Assembly (NCBI GenBank): GCA_008107755.1
Contig: VIRH01000082.1
Location: 1-64,000, forward strand
Direction of reading: 5' to 3'
DNA: 64,000 bases
Source of the DNA: Rhodobacterales bacterium
GTDB lineage: Bacteria > Pseudomonadota > Alphaproteobacteria > Rhizobiales > Stappiaceae
The translations under genes were made by a program, and so were the position numbers. Positions 46,891-56,301 of the stretch are shown in pieces (position 1 is the stretch's first letter; each line of letters opens with the position of its first letter). Below the pieces are notes generated by a model. It ran no database searches, was not told the DNA's origin, and saw only the letters and a list, made by a program, of their open reading frames with translations.

Positions 46891-48144
46891 TCAGACCGGC
46901 TTCAGGAGGACATGCTTCTTCTTGCCGAGTGACAGCTTGATGACCCCGTCAGCGGTCACGTCGTCAGGGGTGAGCTGGCGCTTGTCGTTCTGTTCGCCCG
47001 TGTCGTTGATCCTGACAGCACCACCTTTGATGTTGCGGCGAACATCGCCATTCGAAGCGCACAGGCCGGAGATGACGAAGGCGTTCAAAACGCCAATGCC
47101 CGCTTCAAGATCGGCACGTGAAATATCGACCGTCGGCAGTCCTTCGGCGGACTGGCCTTCCTCGAAAGCCTGGCGCGCGGTTTCTGCTGCGGCTTCCGCT
47201 TTTTCTCGGCCGTGAATGAGTGCTGTCGCTTCCGTCGCGAGGATCTTCTTGGCCTCGTTGATCTCCGCGCCTTCGAGCGCAGCGAGCCTTGCAATCTCGT
47301 CAAGCGGCAGAACGGTGAACAGCTTGAGGAAGCGCTCGATATCGCCGTCTTCGGTATTGCGCCAATACTGCCAATAGTCATAGGCGGAGAGCTGTTCCTC
47401 GTTCAGCCAGACAGCACCTCCAGCCGTCTTGCCCATCTTGGCACCCGATGCGGTCGTCAGGAGCGGCGAGGTGAGGGCGTAGGCTTCGACCTCCGCAAGT
47501 CGGCGGACAAGGTCCGTTCCCGAAAGAATATTTCCCCACTGATCGGAGCCGCCCATCTGCAGGCGGCAGCCGGTTCGCCGGTAGAGCTCGAGATAATCGT
47601 ATCCCTGCAGCAGCATGTAATTGAATTCCAGGAAGGACAGGTGCTGCTCACGCTCCAGGCGCAGGCGGACCGAATCCCGCTGGATCATCTGGTTGACCGA
47701 AAAATGCCGACCGATGTCGCGCAGAAAATCCACGTAGTTGAGCTTCAGCAGCCAGTCGGCATTGTCGACCATCATCGCGTCGGTCGAACCGTCGCCGAAG
47801 GTGAGAAGCTTCTCGAAGACCTTCAGGATGCCGGCCTTGTTTTCCTCGATGGTCGCTTCCGTCAGAATCTTCCGGGTTTCATCCTTGCCGGTCGGATCTC
47901 CGACCCGTGTCGTCCCGCCGCCCATCAGAGCGATCGGCCGGTGCCCGGTCTTCTGGAACCAGTGCAGCATCATGATCGGGACCAGCGAGCCTGCGTGAAG
48001 GCTCGGGGCCGTGCAGTCGAAGCCGATATAGGCCGTAACGGTTTCCCGCGCGCATAGGGCATCGAGACCTTTCGGGTCCGAAATCTGATGAATGAAACCA
48101 CGTTCCGTCAGAACGTTCAGAAAGTCCGATTTGAACTCGCTCAT
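46891..48144 (-). CDS. tyrS: Tyrosyl-tRNA synthetase
   Basis: 417 residues from [16 protein letters not shown]. Class I features are present: HIGH-like segment [10 protein letters not shown], and KMSKS-like [10 protein letters not shown] after [12 protein letters not shown]-terminal S4 RNA-binding domain ([13 protein letters not shown]) follows. It charges tRNA-Tyr in the cytosol. The longer frame to 48213 has no homology-like sequence, so the later ATG is preferred. Confidence 0.96.
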   Translation of the reverse strand: MSEFKSDFLNVLTERGFIHQISDPKGLDALCARETVTAYIGFDCTAPSLHAGSLVPIMMLHWFQKTGHRPIALMGGGTTRVGDPTGKDETRKILTEATIEENKAGILKVFEKLLTFGDGSTDAMMVDNADWLLKLNYVDFLRDIGRHFSVNQMIQRDSVRLRLEREQHLSFLEFNYMLLQGYDYLELYRRTGCRLQMGGSDQWGNILSGTDLVRRLAEVEAYALTSPLLTTASGAKMGKTAGGAVWLNEEQLSAYDYWQYWRNTEDGDIERFLKLFTVLPLDEIARLAALEGAEINEAKKILATEATALIHGREKAEAAAETARQAFEEGQSAEGLPTVDISRADLEAGIGVLNAFVISGLCASNGDVRRNIKGGAVRINDTGEQNDKRQLTPDDVTADGVIKLSLGKKKHVLLKPV

Positions 48145-48302
48145 GCTTTGCTCGTCCGTTTGTATTCTCGTTATAGCCGGCAGGCTTTGAGGACGTGCTC
48201 TACCCCGTGGCACCGCACTTGTAAACGGAGCTCGTCAATTGACCCGGCAAGCGCTGCCAAGCAAACGCGAGCACCCGCCTCGCGAAGGTCGCCGCTGGAA
48301 AA

Positions 48303-48521
48303 TCAGTTATCGGTCGCCGGTGCGCCGCGCACCTTGACGCACACATATTTCAGCTCGCCTTCCTCCCACGCCATACGCAAGTCCTCGGATAGGGTACGCG
48401 GTACCGCTTCGGCCAATGCGGCTTCGCACTCCTGTTGCCCTGTGAAGGTGCCTTCTTCCTTCACAGCCCAGACATTCGGGCCTGACAGCAGTTGAAGTGA
48501 AACGGCCATTATTGCCCACAT
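48303..48521 (-). CDS. Small secreted hypothetical protein (72 aa)
   Basis: An ATG behind AGGGAAAG starts a 72-residue ORF with an N-terminal signal-like segment (MWAIMAVSLQLLSGPNVWA). The mature part has two cysteines (QQECEAAL and YVCVKV) that may form a disulfide. No family is recognised. It lies divergent from the glycine-rich secreted protein gene, 166 nt away. Confidence 0.6.
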   Translation of the reverse strand: MWAIMAVSLQLLSGPNVWAVKEEGTFTGQQECEAALAEAVPRTLSEDLRMAWEEGELKYVCVKVRGAPATDN

Positions 48522-48687
48522 GATCGATTTCTTTCCCTGTCCTGACAGGCGCTCGGCACGCCTTTTCGAGTGTTAAACGCGATATCGCAAATGCGTGATC
48601 GTGGTCACAGAGATGAACCGCCGAGACCTCTAGGTTCATCTCATCAGCGCAGAGCATTTCGCTGAACAACATTTGAAAGGAAGCAGG

Positions 48688-48960
48688 ATGTTTCGCAAGT
48701 TTGCAATTGCCGCCGTCACTATTGCCACCGTGGCAACCACTGCCGTTGCCCTCACGCCCAGCGAGGCGCATGCCAGAAATAACCGGGCAGGTGCCGTCGC
48801 CGCGGGAGCCATACTCGGTCTTGCCGCCGGCGCCATAATCGGCTCGAAGGTCCAGCCGCGCTACCATGCACCGGTTCGTTGCCGTAACCAGCCGATCCGC
48901 CGCTGGAACGCCTACTACCGGCAGTATGTCGTCGTTGGCTATCGTCAGGTCTGCTACTGA
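48688..48960 (+). CDS. Small exported glycine-zipper protein (90 aa)
   Basis: ATG at 48688 behind AAAGGAAGCAGG. A signal peptide of ~25-33 residues ends near SEAHA. Then comes a glycine-zipper-like hydrophobic segment (AGAVAAGAILGLAAGAIIG) that could insert in a membrane, and a basic/aromatic tail ending in CY with two more cysteines. Proteins of this design are common and uncharacterised in Hyphomicrobiales. It is followed by a UUCG-capped terminator. Confidence 0.75.
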   Translation: MFRKFAIAAVTIATVATTAVALTPSEAHARNNRAGAVAAGAILGLAAGAIIGSKVQPRYHAPVRCRNQPIRRWNAYYRQYVVVGYRQVCY

Positions 48961-48987
48961 TCTGTCCGGTATCCGGCGCAGCGAATG

Positions 48988-49009
48988 GCCTCCTTCGGGA
49001 GGCTTTTTT
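48988..49009 (+). terminator. Terminator with UUCG tetraloop
   Basis: GCCTCC (48988-48993), TTCG loop, GGAGGC (48998-49003), then six Ts. Confidence 0.9.
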
Positions 49010-49068
49010 CGTTTTCCGGGAATGGATTTTCCCTTTTCAATGGGGTCAACGAATCAAACGGGTGCCCC

Positions 49069-50127
49069 ATGCCTCTTACGCCACACTCCTCTGACAACTC
49101 CCTGTCTTCGGCCCGCGCCCTCGGCCTCGATTTCGGGGCGGCTGAAACGGGGCCGACCAACACGATCGCCGACGTCGCCGGTGTTTCGGTGGGGCACCAT
49201 ACGTTGAACGAGGGGAACTGCCGTACGGGGTTCACCGCGATCCTGCCTCACCCTGGAGACCTGTTTCGCGAAAAGCTGCCTGCGGCCGTCGACGTCATCA
49301 ACGGTTACGGTAAGAGCGCGGGGCTCATTCAGGTGGAGGAGCTTGGATCGCTCGAGACGCCGGTTCTTCTGACCAATACGTTTGCCGTCGGCACGGGGGT
49401 GAATGCTCTCATCCGCAGGGCGATTTCACAAAATTCGGACATCGGTCGGTCGACCGGAACGGTCAATCCCGTTGTTCTGGAGTGCAATGACGGATACCTG
49501 AGCGACATTCAGGCGATGGCCTTGCGTGAAGAGCATGTGGTGTCCGCGTTGGAAAACGCGTCGGCGGATTTCGAGCAGGGAAGCGTCGGGGCGGGCACCG
49601 GCATGAGTGCCTTCGGCTTCAAGGGCGGCATCGGCACCGCATCAAGGGTCCTGCAATACTCCGGCCGAAAGTTCACGCTCGGCACGTTGGTTCTTGCCAA
49701 TTTCGGCCGTCCTGGTGACCTCGTGCTGCCGGACGGGCGCCGGCCGTGTCCGAAGGAAAAGGGTCAGATCGAAGAACGCGGCTCCGTCATCGTGGTGATT
49801 GCGACGGATGTTCCGCTTGAAAGCCGGCAACTGAAACGTGTGGCGAAACGGGCCGGTTCAGGGCTTGCCCGGCTCGGGTCTTTCTACGGGAACGGAAGCG
49901 GAGACATCGCGCTGGCGTTCTCAACGGCATGCCGCCTTCGTCACGACGAAAAGAGCGATTTTATCGCGCGCGATATCCTGCACGAGGACAAGATCGACCC
50001 GCTGTTTCTGGCGGTGGCGCAAAGCACTCAGGAGGCAGTGCTCAACGCGATGATCGCTTCCACGGCCATGCGGGGCAGAGGGCGGCACAAGCGACCGGCG
50101 CTCAGAGATTGGCTGCTGGCGCGCTAG
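49069..50127 (+). CDS. P1-family (DmpA-like) aminopeptidase/D-esterase
   Basis: 352 residues from MPLTPHSS, the ATG at 49069; the longer frame overlaps the preceding terminator. The autoprocessing region KGGIGTASR, where the precursor is cut to expose the N-terminal nucleophile, is present, as are GPTNTIADVAGVSVGHHT and GVNALIRRA. DmpA-type enzymes hydrolyse N-terminal residues from small peptides and amides, including D-amino acid derivatives. Substrate unknown here. No partner genes are adjacent. Confidence 0.9.
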   Translation: MPLTPHSSDNSLSSARALGLDFGAAETGPTNTIADVAGVSVGHHTLNEGNCRTGFTAILPHPGDLFREKLPAAVDVINGYGKSAGLIQVEELGSLETPVLLTNTFAVGTGVNALIRRAISQNSDIGRSTGTVNPVVLECNDGYLSDIQAMALREEHVVSALENASADFEQGSVGAGTGMSAFGFKGGIGTASRVLQYSGRKFTLGTLVLANFGRPGDLVLPDGRRPCPKEKGQIEERGSVIVVIATDVPLESRQLKRVAKRAGSGLARLGSFYGNGSGDIALAFSTACRLRHDEKSDFIARDILHEDKIDPLFLAVAQSTQEAVLNAMIASTAMRGRGRHKRPALRDWLLAR

Positions 50128-50143
50128 GGACGTCCGCTAGAGG

Positions 50144-50490
50144 TCAGGATGATTTTCCGTATGAGAACGTGAATTCCTCGCCGCCTATGTAGGCTACGCC
50201 GTGGCCGCTCCTGTAGGTCTTCTCGATATCAAACCAGAACTCGCCTTCGTTCCCGTCCGAGCATTTGAATTTGCCCTTTCCGGAATCCCGGGCAAGGTCT
50301 TTGACGGATTCGAACCTGCCGTAGCATGTTCGTCCGTTACTGCTCTTGATGTCGAATGTCCGCCCCGAAATCCCACTGCGCTTCCCTTGAAGGTCTCCGA
50401 GCCACTTACGTTGCTTCCGGTTATGACATATTGGCTGTTGCACCCGGAAAGGGCAAATGACGCAACTGCAATCAAAGCGATGCTTTTCAT
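50144..50490 (-). pseudogene. Frameshifted small lipoprotein gene
   Basis: Two overlapping minus-strand frames together make one plausible protein. The first begins at 50490 with MKSIALIAVASFALSGC, a lipoprotein signal with a lipobox, then NSQYVITGSNVSGSETFKGS. The second continues as SGRTFDIKSSNGRTCYGRF through EEFTFSYGKSS to 50144. A switch of frame by one base is needed between about 50360 and 50390, consistent with loss of one base (or gain of two). It may be a real pseudogene or a sequence error. Intact, it would be a ~115-residue lipoprotein of the envelope, of unknown function. Confidence 0.65.
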
Positions 50491-50670
50491 GATGGCCGGT
50501 TCCGTGTCCTCTGAATAAATCTGGTGCTGCTGCGCGATTTCAACGCTGGCAATAACCTTTCGGGGTCGCTTTCGTTCGTCATTTCATTGAACGAGCGGCG
50601 AATTTTTGCGGGAGCATGACAGGCGCCGGTGGCGGCGTTCCGAAAACGCGTGATCTTGCCAGGTCCAAAC

Positions 50671-50700
50671 AAAAAACCCCGGCCTTGCGACCGGGGTTTT
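50671..50700 (-). terminator. Rho-independent terminator after glnA
   Basis: AAAACCCCGG (50673-50682) and CCGGGGTTTT (50691-50700) pair around an 8-nt loop; on the minus strand six Ts follow. Confidence 0.9.
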
Positions 50701-50723
50701 CCTGTTCCGAAAGAGCGAGGCTC

Positions 50724-52133
50724 TTAGACGGAGTAGTACATGTCGAATTCGACCGGATGCGGCGTCATTTCGAAACGCTCGACTTCTTCCATCTTCAGTT
50801 CGATGTAAGCGTCGATCTGGTCGTCGTCGAAGACGCCGCCAGCTTTCAGGAACTCGCGGTCCGCATCGACGGCTTCCATAGCTTCGCGCAGGGAGCCACA
50901 GACGGTCGGGATTTCTGCGAGTTCTTCCGCCGGAAGGTCGTAGAGGTTCTTGTCCATCGCGTCGCCCGGGTGGATCTTGTTCTTGATACCGTCCAGGCCG
51001 GCCATCAGGAGAGCGGAGAAGCAGAGGTACGGGTTCGCGGACGGATCCGGGAAGCGGACTTCAACGCGCTTTGCCTTCGGGGAAGCGGTGAACGGAATAC
51101 GGCAGGAAGCCGAACGGTTACGCGAGGAGTAAGCCAGCAGAACCGGAGCTTCGTAGCCCGGGACCAGACGCTTGTAGGAGTTGGTCGACGGGTTGGTGAA
51201 GGCGTTCAGGGCTTTCGCGTGCTTCAGGATACCACCGATGAAGTACAGGCAGGTTTCCGAAAGGTCGGCATACTGGTTGCCGGCAAAGGTCGGCTCACCT
51301 TCGTTCCAGATCGACAGGTGGCAGTGCATGCCGGTGCCGTTGTCGCCGAAAACCGGCTTCGGCATGAAGGTTGAGGTCTTGCCGTAGGCATGTGCGACCT
51401 GATGCACGACGTACTTGTACTTCTGCATGTTGTCCGCGCAACGGGTCAGGTTGTCGAATTTCATGCCAAGTTCGTGCTGGGCTGCAGCCACTTCGTGGTG
51501 GTGCTTTTCGGTCGGCACGCCCATTTCAGCCATGACGGACAGCATTTCGGAGCGGATGTCCTGTGCGCTGTCGACCGGCGGGACCGGGAAGTAGCCGCCC
51601 TTCGTGCGCGGACGGTGGCCAAGGTTGCCGGTTTCGTACTCGGAACCCATGTTGGACGGCAGTTCCATGCTGTCCAGGATGAAGCCGGTGTTGTACGGGT
51701 CTGCATTGAAGCGGACGTCGTCGAACATGAAGAATTCTGCTTCCGGGCCGACGAAGATCGTGTCGCCGAAGCCGCCGGACTTCACGTATGCTTCTGCCTT
51801 CTTGGCGGTCATGCGCGGGTCGCGGTTGTAGCCTTCGCCGGTGATCGGGTCGACGATGTCGCAGAAGATCGCCATGGTGGACTGCGCGAAGAACGGGTCG
51901 ATATGTGCGGACTCCGGATCGAGGATCAGCATCATGTCGGACTCGTTGATGGCTTTCCAACCAGCGATCGACGAACCGTCGAAGGCGACGCCTTCAGCGA
52001 ACATGTCTTCGTCGACGAGAGCAACGTCCATGGTGACGTGCTGCATCTTACCCTTGGGATCGGTAAAGCGCAGGTCGACGAATTTCACGTCCTTTTCCTG
52101 AATTTCCTTCAGGACTTCAGAGGCAGTGGTCAT
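50724..52133 (-). CDS. glnA: Glutamine synthetase type I
   Basis: 469 residues from the ATG at 52133 ([12 protein letters not shown]), the same length as E. coli GlnA; AAGGG lies 9 nt before it, whereas the earlier ATG at 52142 has no spacing for a ribosome binding site. The ammonia/glutamate site motif is [19 protein letters not shown], and the adenylylation site Tyr lies in [10 protein letters not shown]. It makes glutamine from glutamate and ammonia. It is co-transcribed with the PII gene upstream, 125 nt away, the standard glnBA order. Confidence 0.97.
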   Translation of the reverse strand: MTTASEVLKEIQEKDVKFVDLRFTDPKGKMQHVTMDVALVDEDMFAEGVAFDGSSIAGWKAINESDMMLILDPESAHIDPFFAQSTMAIFCDIVDPITGEGYNRDPRMTAKKAEAYVKSGGFGDTIFVGPEAEFFMFDDVRFNADPYNTGFILDSMELPSNMGSEYETGNLGHRPRTKGGYFPVPPVDSAQDIRSEMLSVMAEMGVPTEKHHHEVAAAQHELGMKFDNLTRCADNMQKYKYVVHQVAHAYGKTSTFMPKPVFGDNGTGMHCHLSIWNEGEPTFAGNQYADLSETCLYFIGGILKHAKALNAFTNPSTNSYKRLVPGYEAPVLLAYSSRNRSASCRIPFTASPKAKRVEVRFPDPSANPYLCFSALLMAGLDGIKNKIHPGDAMDKNLYDLPAEELAEIPTVCGSLREAMEAVDADREFLKAGGVFDDDQIDAYIELKMEEVERFEMTPHPVEFDMYYSV

Positions 52134-52258
52134 ATTGTCCATCCCTTTAGTTTATCGTGTGAACAGTTGGGTTTTGTTCCGGTCCGCCTGACTGTGTGGT
52201 TTGGCTCCGTCGGACAGGACCGGAATTCGGATGACCGGCGAATGCCGGATTGGGTGGG

Positions 52259-52672
<414 letters not shown>

Positions 52673-52714
52673 TCAGACCCAGCCATGTCTGGTCAAGGCC
52701 TTTGCTGGCACTAA

Positions 52715-52731
52715 AGCATGATATGTGCCAA
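52715..52731 (-). promoter_or_regulatory. Candidate sigma-54 promoter for glnBA
   Basis: On the minus strand, TTGGCAC-N5-ATGCT matches the -24/-12 consensus (TGGCAC-N5-TTGCA) with correct spacing of the GG and GC elements. Predicted transcription start is near 52703, about 107 nt before glnB. NtrC-activated sigma-54 promoters of glnB-glnA are well known in rhizobia. I did not find a convincing NtrC enhancer pair upstream. Confidence 0.6.
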
Positions 52732-53175
52732 TCCGATGTCTACTGGGTGAAAATTTCCCTGAGCCGGGAAATCCGCCGTCAAAAGCGGCAAGATCCGCTC
52801 TCATCCGATCCAATAATCCGGGTTGGGGAGTTTTGCGTGCTTAAAAAATAGACTATATGCCTAATTAATGTGCTTATCCAAAGCATCGTCATGCACAAAC
52901 GGGGCTGGACAGCGCTTGCAACCGGAACCAAACGCGTGCATTGGACGTTGACTAGCAGATAAACGAACGGGTGAGGAAAATACCCGGTTTCCCGGTGCTT
53001 ATCGCTTGACGCGAAGGTGCAATCTCGATCGCAATCCGCGGTAGAGAAAATGTGATCCGGATTTGTGATTTTTCCTGCCGTTCTCTTGTAATGAGTTCTC
53101 CGGGAAGCTGGAGTGGTCTTGCGCGACGATACGACTTTTGAGTAGTTGAGTCGCCAGGTCGCCGACGGCTACCGG
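52732..53175. other. Intergenic region between glnB and the kinase-like gene
   Basis: About 440 nt. It presumably carries NtrC sites for glnBA on one side and the promoter of the plus-strand kinase gene on the other. I see no gene or RNA that I can support. Confidence 0.4.
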
Positions 53176-54216
53176 ATGCAAATTTCACCCTGTGAGGAAT
53201 TCGTGCGCAGGCTTTCGTGGCACAATGCCAGCCAATCCGACGAGCAGCTCCGAGAGTACCTTATTCTGGCTCTATTGCGGTCGCGTGCCTGCATCACGCT
53301 GCAAAGCGAAGAGCTGCAGTATCTCTATATCGCCAATCTGCCCGCGGTCTGGCCTGTCCCCACCGAGGGGGATCCGAATGATGAAAACATCTTCGGGCAT
53401 GAGCTCGGCGAGGAGCTTCACCGTCGCAAGCAGGCTGTCGTTCAAAGCGGGCAGGGAGAACGTATCGAGATCAATGCCGCCGGCGACCGTGTCTTTGAGT
53501 TCAATATGGAGGTGACGACCTCCAGGGCACGCGAGAGACAGGTTCTCACCACGATTGTTGATCTGACCGAAACGCGGCGACGCGAAAAGCTGCTTCGTGA
53601 CCTTCTGATGGAGGTCAGCCATCGGTCAAAAAACCTTCTTGCCGTTGTCTTGAGCCTTGCGACGCAATCGGCGCGGGACGTTTCGTCTCTCGATGAATTC
53701 CAGACGGATTTCCGTGGACGGCTCTATTCGCTTTCGAAATCTCAGGATCTGGTCACCGATGCCGATTGGTACGGCGCGGGGCTGCTCGATCTCATCAAGG
53801 GGCAAATTTCAGTCGAGGCGCTTCGTGTCAGACCGGAGCTTCAGTTCTTTGGTGATGATGTTGTGCTGACACCGAACGCTGCGCTTCATCTCGGGCTCGG
53901 GTTTCACGAACTCCTTGCCGGCGCCTCTGGCGGGGGCGAGGAAGATCATCACCGCAGGCTTCGGGTCAGCTGCCGCCTGCCGCAGGCGGGTTCCGCCGGC
54001 ATGGCAGAACTGGAGTGGTCGGAGGCACTGTCTGACGGGCTGCAGGCGGGTGCGGGCGGACAAGCCTCAGGTGCGGATCAGCGCTTCTCCAGCGTTCTTC
54101 TTCGAAAGGTCATCCCGGCAGCGCTCAGTGGTCGGTCGGAGTACCGCAAAGATGAGGGCGGCGTTTTTTATCGAATTGTTTTTCCTGTCAGTGAGCAAAA
54201 CGTGAGAAAAAACTGA
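53176..54216 (+). CDS. HWE/HisKA_2-type histidine kinase with degenerate N box
   Basis: 346 residues from the ATG at 53176 (a TTG at 53146 is possible). The N-terminal ~120 residues look like a PAS-type sensor. The phospho-acceptor helix EVSHRSKNLLAVV carries the conserved His of the HisKA_2/HWE group. The ATPase part starts with LHLGLGFHELL, but where family members read HELATNA this protein reads HELLAGA, so the N-box Asn needed for Mg-ATP is missing, and the rest of the domain is glycine- and Ala-rich. It may be an inactive kinase or a regulator of the intact kinase downstream. Cytosolic; no transmembrane segment is seen. Confidence 0.7.
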   Translation: MQISPCEEFVRRLSWHNASQSDEQLREYLILALLRSRACITLQSEELQYLYIANLPAVWPVPTEGDPNDENIFGHELGEELHRRKQAVVQSGQGERIEINAAGDRVFEFNMEVTTSRARERQVLTTIVDLTETRRREKLLRDLLMEVSHRSKNLLAVVLSLATQSARDVSSLDEFQTDFRGRLYSLSKSQDLVTDADWYGAGLLDLIKGQISVEALRVRPELQFFGDDVVLTPNAALHLGLGFHELLAGASGGGEEDHHRRLRVSCRLPQAGSAGMAELEWSEALSDGLQAGAGGQASGADQRFSSVLLRKVIPAALSGRSEYRKDEGGVFYRIVFPVSEQNVRKN

Positions 54217-54478
54217 TCGAAATCTGGGCGGTTGCGTTCCCTAACGTACGTCAATGAGACGTTGAGAGTTCGAGTCAAATATTGTGTTGATTTGATGCTC
54301 GCTATCGCAGTCGATAATTTGATCGATTGTTCCGAACATATACGGAAATGACTTCTCGATTTCTGTTGGTTGTGTTTTTTAAAGGGGAAACGCCGTGTTT
54401 GATGTTGCGGTGATTTTTGAAACCTTTTAACTCTCCTTCATTCGTTTGAATTTCCCCCCGAGCGTGCCGGTTTATCGA

Positions 54479-56095
54479 ATGAGAAAACACATTCCGCTGT
54501 TGGTTTTCCTGATCAGCGCCGCGATCGGTCTGTCTCTGACCTACACAATTCTGCAGGCGGAAAGGATCGCCGAGCACCGCGGATTCGAAATCCTTGCCAA
54601 TGAGGCCGTCGACCGGATCCGTCAGCGGATCGAGCATAATTTTTCTCTCATCACCGCCACCCATTCGTTTTTCGACGCAGATGAAGAAGAGATCACGCGC
54701 AGGAAATTCCAGAGTTTTGCGCTCGGCCTGTTTCTCAAAGGACAGTTGTCCGGCATGCAGGGGATCGGTTTCGCGGAGTTGATTGCGGCTGATCAGGAGG
54801 ACGCGGCTTCCGCAGCACTCAGCCGAAACTACGAACTTGACCGGAGGATCTGGCCTGAAACCGGCGAGGACCTCCGTACCCCGATCGTTCTTCTCGAGCC
54901 GCTGGATATCCGTAACAAGGCCGCGTTAGGCTTCGATATGTTCAGCGAAGCCGTGCGGCGCAAGGCCATCCGCAATGCAGCTTCCTCATTTCAGGTCAGC
55001 GCATCGGCTCCTGTCATGCTGGTTCAGGAGATTACGGACGAAAAGCAGGCCGGGTTCCTGGCCTATCTGCCGCTCAAGGCGCGGGACGGACAGCGCGGCG
55101 TTGAAATCGCCGGCAGCGTTCCGGTGACCGGGTTCATATTTGCGCCATTTCGCGCCGGTGATCTGCACAAGGCGGCGCTCACGCTGCCGACCCCGGTTTC
55201 CGTTCTTGTGCGGACGGTCGACGTGACCGATGGAGAGCCGGAACTTCTGTTCGAATCCAGCGAATTCGCCGAGAAACTGAAGGATGCGGAGAATTCGACG
55301 ACCGAGCAGCTCGACGTTGGCGGTCGCACATGGGACGTGACCGTGATCGAGTCCGCTCCCAAGAGCCATACCTTCCTCTACTGGCGGACCTTCATTCTCG
55401 GTTTTGTTTCGCTGCTCTTTTCCGCGGCACTCGCAGTTTCCGTCAGGTCGCAGATGAATGCCAGCGAAGCCAACCGTCGCCTCAAGCAGGTGTCGGAAAA
55501 GGCCTTGCAGGACAAGGATCTGATGCTCCAGGAGATGAAGCACAGGATCAAGAACTCGATCGCCCGCATTCTCGCAATTGCCCGTCAGACCGCGAACGCG
55601 GCCGAGGATCTCGAGAGCTTCTCGAACTCTTTCACGTCGCGGCTGCAGGCTATGGCGAATGCGCAGGACCTGCTCACCCGTTCGGCATGGCAGAAGGCCG
55701 ATCTCCGTGCCCTGCTGACGCAGGAGTTGGAGCAGGTCTTCGGGAGCGGTGCTGAAAAAATCAGGCTGGACGGCCCGGATGTGCTGCTGAATGAAGCCTG
55801 CACCCATGCGCTTGGTCTCGTCTTTCACGAGCTGGCGACCAACGCGATGAAGTACTCGGACGCCTTTGATGATGGCGGCACCTTCGAAGTTGTCTGGCGG
55901 GTGGTCGAGGGCGAGAAGAAGCGGCTTGAGCTGGATTGGATCGAGTCGTCGTCGACGGACGTCGTTCAGCCGGAGACGCTCGGATTCGGCAGCCGACTGA
56001 TGCAGGCGCTGGTCGCCGGCGAAATGAGCGGGTCGATCAACCGACGCTTTAGCGATACGGGTATCGAGGTCAATATTCGTATTCCGCTGGATTAA
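54479..56095 (+). CDS. CHASE-domain HWE/HisKA_2 sensor histidine kinase
   Basis: 538 residues from the ATG at 54479 (MRKHIPLLVF). A transmembrane helix at the N-terminus and another near residues ~300-325 (TFILGFVSLLFSAALAVSV) enclose a CHASE sensor domain with GMQGIGFAEL. The cytoplasmic part has the phospho-His in MKHRIKNSIARI and an intact N box HELATNAMKYS, followed by LGFGSRLMQALV. It is a complete sensor kinase, unlike the upstream gene. Ligand and response regulator are not apparent. Confidence 0.85.
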   Translation: MRKHIPLLVFLISAAIGLSLTYTILQAERIAEHRGFEILANEAVDRIRQRIEHNFSLITATHSFFDADEEEITRRKFQSFALGLFLKGQLSGMQGIGFAELIAADQEDAASAALSRNYELDRRIWPETGEDLRTPIVLLEPLDIRNKAALGFDMFSEAVRRKAIRNAASSFQVSASAPVMLVQEITDEKQAGFLAYLPLKARDGQRGVEIAGSVPVTGFIFAPFRAGDLHKAALTLPTPVSVLVRTVDVTDGEPELLFESSEFAEKLKDAENSTTEQLDVGGRTWDVTVIESAPKSHTFLYWRTFILGFVSLLFSAALAVSVRSQMNASEANRRLKQVSEKALQDKDLMLQEMKHRIKNSIARILAIARQTANAAEDLESFSNSFTSRLQAMANAQDLLTRSAWQKADLRALLTQELEQVFGSGAEKIRLDGPDVLLNEACTHALGLVFHELATNAMKYSDAFDDGGTFEVVWRVVEGEKKRLELDWIESSSTDVVQPETLGFGSRLMQALVAGEMSGSINRRFSDTGIEVNIRIPLD

Positions 56096-56301
56096 GCCAC
56101 TGCCGCCGAGCGAACGGCGACTTCGACCGCAGCGCATGTGCAGACCGGTGTCCGATTTCGGTGCGCGGTGTCTCATATACCGAAAATCGCTTGAAGATTT
56201 CGCGGCGACAGGGAAAATCTGCCGTCGTCCGTCATATGCTCCCGCCCGGCGCAGTGGCGTCGGCACTCCAAAAAACCGTCATTGCGAAATGGTCTCACTC
56301 A

